Source: Ceriagrion tenellum
Lineage: Eukaryota > Arthropoda > Insecta > Odonata > Coenagrionidae
Direction of reading: 5' to 3'
DNA length: 64,000 bases
Assembly: GCA_963169105.1 (NCBI GenBank)
Contig: OY720639.1
Location: forward strand, 122,037,117 to 122,101,116
Part shown: piece after piece, positions 35,251 to 47,109 of the stretch
How positions within the stretch are numbered: position 1 is the stretch's first letter
Layout: each line of letters begins with the position of its first letter
The notes under the pieces: model-generated
What the model was told of the DNA's origin: nothing
Database searches by the model: none
The model's input: only the letters and a program-made list of their open reading frames with translations
Made by a program: the position numbers and the translations under genes

Positions 35251-36329
35251 TGACGTATAAATAGCCTCTAAGTCATTGCCAATAATTTTCAGTCACACTA
35301 TACCACCTGAAACGCCAAATTTGGGATGAGGAGGGATAAATAAAAAAACAACCTCTTAACAAGAGAGAAAAATTTAGATAATACTTTACAGCACATTTGG
35401 ACGCAATACGCAAATAAAAACACTCACTACGAATCAATTATATTTCTCATCGCGTTCCAATTATTTCTCTTATTTCAAGCAAAAGTGACTATTTTAACAG
35501 AAGCAAAAGGATAAAAGTTGAAAGTAGACCACAATGCCACAACACAATGTAAAGCCACAATGTTCTGCAAGAGTGGCGTTCAAGATATCCAATTCTACAG
35601 GAAAAAAACTTCTGCAGACGCTAAATGCTTCCGCACAAAAACGATTCCTCGAGTGAGCGATGCTATTAAGCGGTGCGCGAATGACTCAACGGCGAAGGGA
35701 AGAAACTACACAAACGAATCGAAAGTAAAATCCGGAATGAACTCCTGGCAGCCCTGGCTGCTGGCAAACTAAAGGGTGTACGAAAATGGAACGTTTAAAA
35801 TATGGATTGTGGGAGAGAATTTCCGTTTAAAAGGGAGGCGGGAGGCCCAATATTTGGAAAGTGAGCCCAATCAAGAATAAGAGGGGTTTTGTAGACATTG
35901 GGCGAGAGAGCTGGATATGTAGTTTTGCGAATGAGTACGAACAAAATGTGCCCCGGTGAAATAGGAAAGGAAATAACCAGAATTTTCTAATACGATAGAG
36001 GGGGAATGTTATCATGTCCTCTCAATAATCACAACCATCACCTCCTTCGAAGAGCGTTAGTGAACAAAGAGTTACGGCGTTCTTTTTCAAACGATAATTA
36101 TCATTTCATGCAAGAGAAGAAGTGGCTTTGGCCTTTCGCAAACAGTATTGGTTATTTCGGATCCCTCATTACATCGGCATATTGGACCATCCAGAAAAAA
36201 TGAGGTGGTAGACGTTGAGACAGGTTAGAATACTCGAATGAATCGATACGAACAACACTTTTTAAAAAATGGACGAATGGAACTTTTATCATTCACTTCA
36301 ACAAATAATGGCTACTGCCGTACCAATGA

Positions 36330-36450
36330 CAGCCACACATCCTCGTGGCGGTTTGATGAGTGCAACGTGGATAGGCAAGTACACGTAATTCCTTCCACCT
36401 CTCCTGCCACACACTCTCGAGGTGGCTTGCGGGGGAATATGTAGATGTAA
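36330..36450 (+). mobile_element. 3' end fragment related to the 52.7-55.9 kb LINE
   Basis: CCTGCCACACACTCTCGAGG, then TGGCTTGCGGGGGAATATGTAGATGTA at about 36408-36453, matches the 3' tail of the intact LINE (55797-55859: CCTGCCACACACC, GGGTGGCTTGCAGGG, then GTAGATGTA repeats). The similarity is limited to the terminal hairpin and tail. A 5'-truncated copy is the likely origin, with the left boundary uncertain. Confidence 0.55.
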
Positions 36451-37451
36451 CGTTATCCCCACTCAAAAAACATCGCGACTTCTTTTCAGCCTCCAAAATC
36501 TTCCCAAAGCATCTTAAGGGGGGCGGGAGAGTTTACGAAAGATAACGAGGCGAAGCAAGTGGGAGTCTCCACTCGGGGATTCTTTTAAGAGGGAACGTGA
36601 AAGGCAATCTTGGGAAACGGCCAGGGTATGTTTTAGATAACGACGCATGTACGGAAACTGCAAGGCCGATGACCCCTCCAGCGATGGCTTTTTGCAAAAA
36701 AAATCAGAACGGTCGTAGAGGATGGAAGGGATATCCTGCTCTTGTAAAACTCACCCATGAAATGAAAGGCTAGCATTTATCCTATGCAGAATTTGTTGAC
36801 TATATTATGAACAAATGATCAAATATGAACAAATTCCATTCATCAACGAAGCATGTATAAGTATCACAACAGCCAAGTGCACTCAGTCCTTTCAAGAACA
36901 GAAGGCCATAAAAGACAGCCCCATAGAGGGCACAACAACATTACAGCGACCAGACCCACATTCCTCAAGATGAGGAAAAATTCAAGTTGTGCCGCATTTA
37001 CCGTGGAAGTGGTCAAAGATCCTGCACTCTCGATGAATTAACCGTTATGAAATGCTGAGGGTTAAATTTATGCCAAAACCTGCATCACCCAATAAAAGCC
37101 AGCTGTTACCTTTCGCTGAAGATTAAATCTTGAACGCTAGCCCCGAGAGGGAAATTGTGCGAGGGTACCTAGCGCCAAAACCAAAGGCACATCTAAGTGG
37201 CCATAAATTTTGTCCGTTTATGACTCGTCAGTAGAGTTGACGTGCCTTCGTTTTCAACGCGTTCGTAAAATGTATTGCAAGAAGGCATTCGTAAACATTC
37301 ATCCGCGATTTCTCCATTATTACTCTGCTAATGTAAGAGGGTTTCCGGAAGGTTCCCTCGTCTAATCTCTCCCCCCCCTCCCCAAAACAAGGAAACCCTC
37401 ACTCAACATTTTCTCCATGTAAACTCCTCTTACAATCAAGCACCTAACGTC

Positions 37452-37612
37452 AGCTCGTAGACTTCCGCGGATGCAGGGTTGACTGTTCCATTTTTCGGGA
37501 TTCATTCCGCGACGTATGTTTTAAGAAAACAATATTTCGCTGGTCCTCCTCCCTTCCTGCCAGCTTCATCAGGTTAACTGAAGTTAAGAATGAATTCCGA
37601 AAAAAGGAACAG
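37452..37612 (-). mobile_element. 161-bp Penelope-type non-autonomous insert with 16-bp target duplication
   Basis: Flanked by perfect 16-bp direct repeats TCAAGCACCTAACGTC (37436-37451 and 37613-37628). A 31-bp asymmetric tail (AGCTCGTAGACTTCCGCGG...) precedes about 25-bp inverted arms, CTGTTCCATTTTTCGGGATT and, at the right end, the complement of CTGTTCCTTTTTTCGGAATT. On the minus strand the interior has CTGATGA (37566-37572), a GCTGG/CCAGC stem and GAAA (37535-37538), a hammerhead-like order. Penelope elements are known for inverted terminal repeats plus a short one-sided extension; assignment to them is inferred. No ORF. Confidence 0.65.
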
Positions 37613-39687
37613 TCAAGCACCTAACGTCGTCCAAAGCTTTCACACCATTTTACATAACGTAACCTTTCCAAACATCCTCAGTCCCCTTTTTCTGCCTCCT
37701 TCGAATTTAATCACCAATTCTGTACTTTCCTGCAATATATTAAGTTTTTTCATTATCCTCACCCACCAATACGCTTACTTTCCCTATTCTTTACTCAGTC
37801 ATCCAACTTTTTCCACCCTCTACAGATTTCTCCAAATTTCTTACTACCAACCCATACGCAACAATTTTTCACTACCCCTCCTCTACGCTCGGCTTTCTCA
37901 GATACCCTACAAGTTTTCAGAAGATCAAATGAAAGTATATAAATCAAAATATAAAATGGGGAGTCCAAAGTCGTGAGACCACGTTTCCCTCTCGACGTCA
38001 GGTGGGCTTTTAATCACATTAGCCCGATGGAAGTCCGTTCAAAGAAAAACATTTGCACGGACGTGTATCACAACTGCAATACATACAACAATAATTTCGC
38101 TGCACATCATACCCAACTGCCACCAATTGGTTCCTCTTCCCATCGAATTACTTATAAATTAACAATTTCATGTTGCACACATGACTTCCCTTATTCAGTT
38201 GAAGTCGAGTAGTTTAAACACCAGCCCATTAAACAAATGTAGCGGGTACGTCCTACATCACCAATTTTTTTGTAACTTAAGGAGCACGCCTCGTAAGCCC
38301 GGAAGTGAGCCTAAAGGCATATCTTTCATCAATTCCGTCTACAAGGGAGAACCAATATCTAGTAGAATTTTTTTCCATTCCTCACAAATATAACAATAAC
38401 AATTTCCGATCCCCTAGTTCCTACATCTACTTATAAGCCCACCAACCGCCGCGAGAGCATGAAGGAGACTGTTCAAGGAGGCTTATTAAAGAAAGGGTGT
38501 AGGTAAAATGAATCACGGGAGGAAACGGATTATGATAAAAGAGTACTTTGGTAGAATTAACATCACGATCTCCTCCTGTTGCATTCCCGCATGAAGGTCG
38601 GGCAGAAATAATTCTAGAACTTTCCTTGAACACCTTGAAAATGACATAGTTCATGTCGAAACCTTGGTCGGTTAAATAAACCTCGGTCAGTGGAAAGTGA
38701 ACAAAAACTTTTGTTGTGAGATCATGTTTTCTCTAACTTTTTCACTTGACCGTGGATTTCTCTCATTTTCTCAATATTGCCGACCCTACAGTTATAGAAT
38801 AGGGGTTGAACTATAACCGACAGTGTCGACCGGACACTCGTGATATGTCCAGTTCTCTGGTAGCCTTAGCTGATTGCCTTCGCATTATTCAAATAGTGAC
38901 ATCATTTTTAAAGCTAAATGATTTTCTTTACTTACTTTTTCATTATTGATACTGATATATTTCATCATTACATTCACTGATACCTATTCTACATGAGATG
39001 AGAAAATTCGTGCCTAATGTAGCCTGATTCTACCTTGGAAATGCAGCCCACCGTCGAGGCAGCAGTTTCTCGATCGAACTCTCAGGGACAGGATAAGGAA
39101 AAAGGTGGAAGGGTTAACGGGAGACTGTCAGTCACAGTTACCCATTAATTGCCACAGTTACGACAGAGACAAATGGTAGTTTTTTTCACGCCCTTACTAA
39201 ATGAACTGTTGAATCAGTTCCCAGTTTGATAGTCGTTTACACTCACTCACTACTACGCCCACTTCTTCGGACAATAATTCAAGTACACCACATCGAAAAT
39301 TCGTCCTAAAACACTAAATATGCATTCGATAAGTAGAGTTAGGATGACAGTGAGCGTAGAGTGGGTTGAAGTGAGTATAATATTATCTTACAGATTTAGC
39401 ATTTCATTTCCATGACTATACGCTCCGGTATCCTACATAATTTAACATCGCATACCACAACAAACCATTAAAAAACCCGCTGAATACGGAACTCGAGGTC
39501 AGTAGTCCTCATCAGAGGTAACATATTTCGCCCAAGTACCATCGGCAACAAGAATTTGACGATAGCTCTTTCTCAGCGGGTCCATCCTAGCAAGAAAATC
39601 ACTGGACCAATTAACTCCAATGCCGAGCCCCCTGTCTTACTAGACGTACTGCATCGTAGCAATGCATTTATGTTTTCTTTGACTTCC

Positions 39688-39768
39688 ACGAACAGCGAAA
39701 CTGCGTTATTACCATTATAATTTTCCAAAAATTATATTGGTAATGGCAATAATTTACCTTTTATAACG
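39688..39768. repeat. Small inverted repeat, about 80 bp
   Basis: CTGCGTTAT at the left end and its complement ATAACGCAG at the right, with a further inner pair (ATTACCA-TATAATTTT and AAAATTATA-TGGTAAT). Possibly a tiny MITE; no clear target duplication. Confidence 0.5.
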
Positions 39769-40395
39769 CAGGACATAAAAAAGAAAAAACCATAGGGAGA
39801 ATAGTTGCAAATGTTCGAATGAATCGTTATATTAGAAACTGGATTTAGAAAATGGTACGTCACTTAATATATTAATCTCAGATCAGGCATCTTAAGCAGC
39901 AGTAAAACAAAACATTAAGGAAAGGCAACTGTAGCAGCGACCTGGAAGCTTAAAAGGCCTTAAGTGCGAAGTTGATCAAATATGATAGAGTAATACCCCA
40001 TGCATATCTTTAAGGTATGGTTACAGACAAAAGGCTGGGTTGTAACTATATTTCGCGCAAATCAATCAAAAAAGAAATAAAATAGATCAGCATGAAACCA
40101 AATAAAGTTTTTTGAGTAGCCATTTCGAGGGCTAAATTATTGACATCTACACACAAGGGTCCCGGGTCATATCAGCACTCTCAGATTAAGCTCCAAGGAT
40201 TCTGGTCAATGACGTACAGAAGCATAGGGACAATATTCATGCGATCATCTGCGTGCATTAAGCTCCTGACCTTCGAAGAATGAAACGTGGCGACTACGTT
40301 GTTTGAACTCGCTCCCCAAAGGAAAAGAAACCCGCCACGCCTTCTACATATATGCATCCTGCATTCCCTTCTGTGCCCCAGTCCCCATCGCAATA

Positions 40396-40482
40396 ATACC
40401 GTATAAACTCGTGTAAGAGGAGCACCTTTTTTTCCCAGAAATCGGAGCCGAAAATGAGGGTGCGTCTCTTACACGGATTTTT
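40396..40482 (+). repeat. Dispersed repeat, copy A (ACCGTATAAAC end)
   Basis: Begins ACCGTATAAACTCGTGTAAG and ends GGTGCGTCTCTTACACGG; the inner CGTGTAAGAGG-AGCACC and GGTGCGTCTCTTACACG form an imperfect inverted repeat. It shares its end and the GTGTAAGAGGNGCACC motif with the copy at 41935-42045 on the other strand. Confidence 0.55.
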
Positions 40483-40489
40483 TATCTGC

Positions 40490-41930
40490 CTGCCTTACTC
40501 TCCAGTCCCCTGAGAGGTATACAAATCGTTTTACCATTTATATTGATTTCAGTGTGTGCTTAAAAACAGACTTTTAGAACATTTTTCCGGGTACCGTCGG
40601 ATGAATCGCATATACGGCTTCGTAATAACAACACGGATCAAGTTATCAAAATTTCCTTCTCAAATATTGTAGCAAAGATCTTTCTTAACAATCATACAAA
40701 GTTGCATATTATTATTGCATTAGTATTTTAGTTATTGACGAAATTGCAAGACTGCGTTATTTTCCGTTCCGCGCATCCCTGAAAAATCCATTTGGACCTT
40801 CTTCAAGATATCGAGTTCATCATCAAGAATCCATTTATAAAACCGTAAACGAATTCGTTGGTTAATCAATATCGATTAACATTTATTTTGGAAAAAGAGC
40901 GCGCTGAACTGCCAGGAACATGTCCGGAAGAGAAAGGGAGAGGCGCCCGCTGTTGGGATTGAGAGGGCCAGTTCCCCCTGAGGAACTCCTTCCACTGCCT
41001 CTCAAGCAACGTTTAGTCACCCTTCTTTCTCAATTCTAGCATAATGTTTCAACCTGCCCTTCCTCTTAAGCGAATGTAAGATGATCCCAACTCACTCCCG
41101 CAAAAACGTCTTACGTAATACTTGATTGGCCCCTTTGAAGTCCGACGAGTGATCTAGGGAGTAGATCACAAAAGTGTCCGTGTGCATAAGACGAAAGCCC
41201 TTACACCCTCCACCTGCGACGACTTTGTTGCAATGGTGGAGGAGAGCGGAAGGGGAAAACAAATTCGTAACGGCACGGTTCGCCCCCTTAGTGTCCGGAA
41301 ATAGTTAGATTTTTAGCGAGCAAGGTTCCACCGTTTTAACGAATGCGACCTCAAAAACGAGTAATGATGGATGTTCTTTACGTATCGTATAGAAGACAGA
41401 TGTCGCCAGAGGTTGACCGCATTAACATTTGCATATTCAATCCTTTTTCTCGCCCGTATAAGTTCCGTAAATACAGCTGAACATAGCCCAGGAAACAAAT
41501 GAAACGCGACTTGCGATGTTTGTTGGGCTGTAGACTGGGTGGGCTACATCATTTTCTTGACTCTCCACCAAAGCCACCAGTATGTTAACAAAGGGATAAA
41601 TGCTTTAAATTCCACAGACAGTTATGATTTCTTTCAAAGTTTGATTTTTCAGCTTTTGATGTCATACCTACGCCTTATCGTTCGTTTTTTACGCGGCTGA
41701 CGCTTGGGTATTTAGCATTTAATGTGTTCGCATTCCCGCTCGTCATCGCCTACAGCAAATATAATTTGTAAAAGTTAAATACAGTTAAAAAGACCCATAC
41801 TCACAGTTACTACGACTTGTGCATTAGAAAAATGGTAAGGGAAAACGGCATTTAAAATCACAGCTCGGTGTGACTGTCCGGAAGGCTTTGATAATTGCCG
41901 AAAGCTCGAAGATAGGTCCGAAAAACCTCG
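40490..41930. other. First intron, nothing recognised
   Basis: No splice-supported exon, repeat or RNA gene seen. Confidence 0.45.
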
Positions 41931-41934
41931 CGAT

Positions 41935-42045
41935 AGGAAAAAAAAGCCCCAACTTTTTTCTTCAATTTCGACGCTTAAAAAGAGGGGTGCGCCTCTTACA
42001 CGGGTGCGCCTCACGCTCGCGTTTATACGGTACTTACGTGAGAAC
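41935..42045 (-). repeat. Dispersed repeat, copy B
   Basis: On the minus strand it reads ACCGTATAAACGCGAGCGTG, then CCGTGTAAGAGGCGCACC, as in copy A at 40396-40482 but with an extra GAGGCGCACC unit. Likely a non-autonomous DNA element; superfamily not assigned. Confidence 0.5.
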
Positions 42046-42485
42046 GTGAGGCGGCGCATTAATCCTTGGACGAGTCCCGTCAGAGCAGACAAGTGCCCGT
42101 TTCGCGGCGCAAGGAAAAAATATCCACCGGTGAGCCGAAGGCTCGGCGGAAAAAGGCACAGGATCATATTAAATCCGGTGGGAATGAGTAACGAGGTTAA
42201 ATCCCACACAGCACATTCCCCAGCTCCTCCTATCCCACATAACGCCGCGTCATCAACAGCTACACGGGAACATGATGATTATCTCCTGCATTTCTATTCT
42301 TTTACTTCGAATCTGCTCCGCACACGAACTCTCGACCTTAATATGTGCATTTCTGTGCTGGATACGAGATTTCTAATGGTTCTAGTTCGTCGTCATTTCT
42401 CTGACGGCCAAAGAGGGACACCTAATGTCTAGGGACCATAAAAAAAGAACTGTAATAAAACATATAAAAATTGTTCTCGAGTCTC

Positions 42486-42685
42486 CGTCCGAGTAAGGAT
42501 TTTGGCTGTAGCCAAAGTTACGATGGAATATTCCTCCAGCGTCTTCAGAGGAATAATTCCCAGGACATTCCGTCTACGCTATATATACATGTCTAAACAC
42601 GGGGGCATTGACGTTTCCTTTTTTTCCATTATTTTTTTAGTATTCCATCGAAACGTTGGCAGCAGCCAAAATCCTTACTCGGACG
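42486..42685. mobile_element. Snap-back element, about 45-bp arms
   Basis: CGTCCGAGTAAGGATTTTGG at 42486 pairs with the complement of CCAAAATCCTTACTCGGACG ending at 42685; the arms continue through GCTG-GCCAA-GTT-CGATGGAATA with a few differences. On the minus strand CTGAAGACGC, a GGAATATTCC stem and CGTAAC follow; on the plus strand TTCCATCGAAACGTTGGC remains. Both are relics of the hammerhead-like CTGAAGA...GAAAC pattern of Penelope-like terminal repeats. Confidence 0.55.
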
Positions 42686-42699
42686 GAATCCCGAGAAAT

Positions 42700-45600
42700 G
42701 TTTATACATTTAATTTGCCGAGAAAGAAAAAAAAACTTATGCGTCATAAAACACTTTCGGACATCTCAAGTTTATATGCTCCTTACATTTTAGAATGGAC
42801 ACTGGTATTCCAGGAACATACGACGTTTGAGGATCGAAATCGGGGAAAGAACAGCTCTACAAGTAATATCAGTTCCACAGCTCTGGGGGGCATATTTAGA
42901 CGCAACCTACACTGACGCATGTTAAAAACGTGGAAACTTTCCCGACATTTGAAAAAATGACTGATGTTTTCCGAAAATTACAGAGCCAAAAGAAATTTGC
43001 AATGGGATATGAGTTCTCATGAGTATTGCTCTGCGTAGGTATATTCTTGTCAATTACATTCAATTCCCAGCATCAAGTGAACCATAAAATACCGTTATTG
43101 AAACGGATCTTGTTTCACACCAACCCTATTCACCTCTCTGTTCCCCGAGTTGGCTCATATAGACCGAGCAACGACACTTGATGCACATTACCGTACGCGC
43201 TTCGATAATGTTTTTATTTGAAAAGAAGGGAAAATAGCTTGGCGCAATTTCTTAGAGTACACATTGTACTCGGAGAGAGGAAAAATACTCCCTCTATTTT
43301 CCACGTAAGCTAGCAATATCCAGAATTTCTCAGGCGCAGAGATAATACGAGGCGTTGCATGCCACATATAACGATGGAATCCAACCTATCTTGATAAATT
43401 CATAGCAGCTAAGCAAACAACCTAGGGAAGAAAGAGGAGTGTGGCCTTGGTGCCCAACCCACCGGCAGAATGGGGACGTCAGGATGATATGGCAACCAAT
43501 GGGTGGCGGGTTCGAGCGTAGCCTTAGGGACGGCCGTCCAGTTTGTCCCATGAGAAAGGTCCTAAGTTAGATGGTCTAATACTACTACCATATACTCCCG
43601 TTCATGTATCATGTTTGAGCTGTACAGTATAAAAAACTTCCCGACACTTCATAGTTATTCACCTCTCCTTCGCTCATTTCCCATAGACTACCAATGAATG
43701 TACTCTTTTCATAAGGCTCAATGCTTTTTATTATCAAAAAACCAAAAGGCCCTCGCAAAAATAGCCACAGCCATAGATCGATCACCAACGGTAGTAAATA
43801 TTCCGGCCAGTCATCCGCCGAGGATGCAATTCTCGGTCGCTCCATAATCATGAGAGGAGGTAAAAATACGACAATTTTCCCAGTTATGAAAGGTTCGTGT
43901 GGGCGAGGGAGGCCAGATGGAGACAAGGCAGTGGCCTATGGAGGCGACTTATCGGAAAACGACGGGCAAAGGAAGGAAAGTGGAGTGGGAGGGGAGGCTT
44001 CCGTAACCATGACAGCCGATGCGCGTACACATGAAGCTAGATGCGGCGAAGGAGGGGAAGGGAGTTGGGAAACGGCGAGAGATAAGAGCAACGCCCCTTC
44101 ATGATCGCACCGGGAAATGTGTCGACGAAAACAGCGCGGAAATACAGCGAAAGTGAAGTGCAGCGTGTAGAAAATATTAACGCGAATTCTTCAAGAGCAT
44201 TTGACTCAGAAATGATGTTACGACTTTGAGCATTTACGAGGAAAATTAACAAGGACTGGATGTCATCTATTCCCATCTAATGCGTCAACGACAGACACTA
44301 TAGGTATACTGGTCGATTAAGGTGGCTAAAAATTACAAGTTAAGTACGTCTGCACAGTCTATCTCTGGTCTTACTCCACTTAGATTCAACATTGTCAGGC
44401 TTATGCTAACCAAAATAAGGTAACACTTTCCGCAAAGGGTTAACATTTCCGATAAAATCTCAACTACTATCAATTTAATTGTTTCCAGAATTTACGGTAG
44501 CGCACATTTGTGAAATTGTATCTTACTTGGCTCTCTCCAACTCTTTGAGATAAAGCAATCATAACCGATACTTATAGTGGGAATATTTACGAGGAGAAAT
44601 TCATGGTTTTCCCCGAGGTGTCCTCGAGTTCACGATGTCTTATCATGTCATTTAGGTGAAAGGCTATGCTATATCTCTATTTCCTCTCCTTATGCTTTCC
44701 GACCATGATGCAAGCTAAAATTTTAAAAAAATACTATAAAATAGCAGAAAAACACCTAAAACACTGCACTTGAATTAATCCCGTTCAACTGCAAGTTCGA
44801 GCACATTTTAGCAATTTTTTCCGTAACTCGACACATTTCATGCAAAGTTTGCTCATGAATTCCGTAACTCCCGCCAGAGCATCGGACGCTCATGCTAAGC
44901 CTATTTCAACATTAATTTGGCGTCATCTACTTGAATATATCGGCCTCAAAACGGAGAAAAAAAGAAAATGCGAGCATGAAGAGCTCTTTTCTTTCCCCGC
45001 ATACATCCGAAGTCGAGTGAGAGCAAACGACGAAGCGTTAAGGGGGTGCAAGAGAAAGAAAGGGAAGCGTCCGAAGTGATTACCGTCGAGGCATTTAACG
45101 AGCAGCGAGTGAAAAAGGAAAGGCGGGAGAGTCAAGAGAGGGGACGAACATAACTGGGGAATACAAAGGTCGCGAGAATTTACTTTCTGAAGGAGAAAAA
45201 ACAGCGAGTTCGCATACATAAGTGAGACTGTAATTAATAGCTTGAAAGAGGGGGCGCTATGAGACGAGGCTTTAGTTGAGTGGATTAATCCCGTGGGGCC
45301 GAAAGTTTGGAGGCGTGAATGAAAAAGCGAAGTCGCAAACTTGGGAAATTTCTTTCTCGTGAGAGTATTCGGTAGACTCGACTGTGGCACTGGCAGCTGG
45401 AATTTCATTTATATTCACCGAGTGGAACACTCACATGTCTTAAACGTATAAACCTTGGTAATTTCTAACAGGATTTCATTTAAAAAACCTCGACCAGTTA
45501 CAAAGCCTCCTTGACACTCTCAAGAGACACTCTCAATACCAATTTGCTGTAGTGATTTCTTATTTATTGTATTTGTGAAAGGATAGGATAGAAAATATTA

Positions 45601-46540
45601 TACTCACAAGAACTCACAGCCGCCAAATGATATATCGTCCTTGAGAACGACAAGGAGACGTTGAAACCGGCCGAGAGTTGGAAAATAAATTTGTGAGGAA
45701 ATAACAATTTTCATTCATGAAAGAACGCAGAACTAATTTGGCCACCACAAGTTTAACGAAGCTGAAAAAATGTATATACGTAACGTTTGATGCCATCTTC
45801 CATTGCAATTGTAATACTTTTTCATAACAAACTTCGAAGCATATCAAATTAGCCAATATGATATTATTACATTGGATTAACGGGGTTTAATGTTTCACCA
45901 TTCAGAACTTCAAGCATTACATAAACAAGAACCTTAAAGATGGAATTTAAAGTTTTCTTGATAATAGCTAGATTTGGCTATTTCTAGATAATAGCTAGAT
46001 TATTTCACACAAAGGGGAACACATCACCTATATGATTACCGCATCAACTTAGTACGACAGCGCGATGCAATCACACCGGGAAGAATTGCCTCTTGGAGAA
46101 TCACTTCACATCAATTATCGCAGCTGTCACAAAATTAACCGAGCCTCGCAAACGAGAAGTTAACGCTAGCCACATCTTTACCCTCCTGGGTGGAAAGTAA
46201 CAGGATACGATTTGCTACCCTTAGCACTGAAAGCATCTTTCTATAGAGGGGGCCATCCATACGAAGTGGACGAAAACATGAGTATCATCGTAGACATCAA
46301 TCTGACCGCCAAAATCTCTTAAAGCCAAGTTACGGTGGGTTGATTGCCCAAAATAAATCACCGGTAGTATACAGATTTAGAAAAAAACTGGACTAGTGCC
46401 CGTTTTCTGTGTTTCGGACCTCGAAATATTTGGAACGCTACTACGACGAACTGAATCCACACTAATAAGACTCCTTATGTCTTTATTCTAACCCTAGTCG
46501 TCGCCCCAACGCTATTTACGATTAAGGAGCGAAAAATGGG
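42700..46540. other. First intron, no gene recognised
   Basis: GC-richer patches (about 43430-44100, 44900-45400) keep frames open on both strands without recognisable products. A CTCF-like core AGGGGGCGCTA lies at about 45249-45259 on the plus strand. A 16-bp near-duplication (GATAATAGCTAGATT) occurs near 45959 and 45988. Confidence 0.4.
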
Positions 46541-46544
46541 GAAT

Positions 46545-46650
46545 AGGGGAAATGAGGATGGGCAGAGTATGGCTTCCTCAACTGTTGAACTGGGTTTGAA
46601 TCCCAGCAGAATATGAGAAGTATGTTTCGTTACAGTTTGGATATTCCATC
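46545..46650 (+). repeat. Possible tRNA-derived SINE fragment
   Basis: TGGGCAGAGTATGG (A-box-like, 46560-46573) and GGTTTGAATCC (B box, 46593-46603, one change from consensus) at tRNA-like spacing; the rest of the cloverleaf is absent, so a SINE head rather than a tRNA gene. Confidence 0.45.
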
Positions 46651-46984
46651 TTCGGACAAAATATAACACCTAAAATGGACGATTCTTTCCTCTTATTTCG
46701 ACAAGAGAAATTTAAAACCAATTTGGTTCCTTAAGAATTGGCCACTCAGTGGTCAGCAGAAGGTATTAAATTTTCCTTGACAAGCTGAGTACTGGTTACT
46801 TCACAAGGCTGCCTATAAATCCCAATCGTGATTAGTTGTAGAAAGTAATTAGCCTGGAAGCCAAGTTCATTTTAAGTCCAACATTTTGAGGAACTATTAG
46901 TTGTTCTGAGCCACCATGTGATGATTGTTACTGTAGTTTACAGTGACAAGTTGGCAAGTAAAAGATAATTCCAATAGGAACGAG

Positions 46985-47100
46985 TAGGTGCAGTGGCCGA
47001 AGTAGTGGCTTACCATTCCGAGGGCCCTAGTTCGTATCACGGCAGAGCGGGACATACAAAATTGTTATCTCAGCCTCAACTTGAATGCTATGTGGAGAAA
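46985..47100 (+). repeat. Possible tRNA-derived SINE fragment
   Basis: GTGGCCGAAGTAGTGG (A box, 46993-47008) followed by AGTTCGTATCAC (B-box-like, 47029-47040). Close to tRNA promoter consensus but no full cloverleaf. End not defined. Confidence 0.45.
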
Positions 47101-47109
47101 GCTTCATGA

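Larger units (their letters stand above)
32850..36320. other. First intron, no gene recognised
   Basis: AT-rich with no convincing coding frame. Two short tandem arrays lie at 35032-35096 and 35206-35250. Confidence 0.5.
36460..40390. other. First intron, no gene recognised
   Basis: Holds the 161-bp Penelope-type insert at 37452-37612 and a small hairpin at 39688-39768; otherwise no supported feature. The plus-strand frame at 37590-37976 is a pyrimidine-rich open stretch without resemblance to known proteins. Confidence 0.45.

Noticed and set aside
44923..45408. 161-codon minus-strand frame
   Set aside because: No recognisable domain and no splice context; an overlapping opposite-strand frame is equally open.
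46593..46603. tRNA gene suggested by a good B box
   Set aside because: No acceptor stem or complete cloverleaf can be folded around it; more likely a SINE head.
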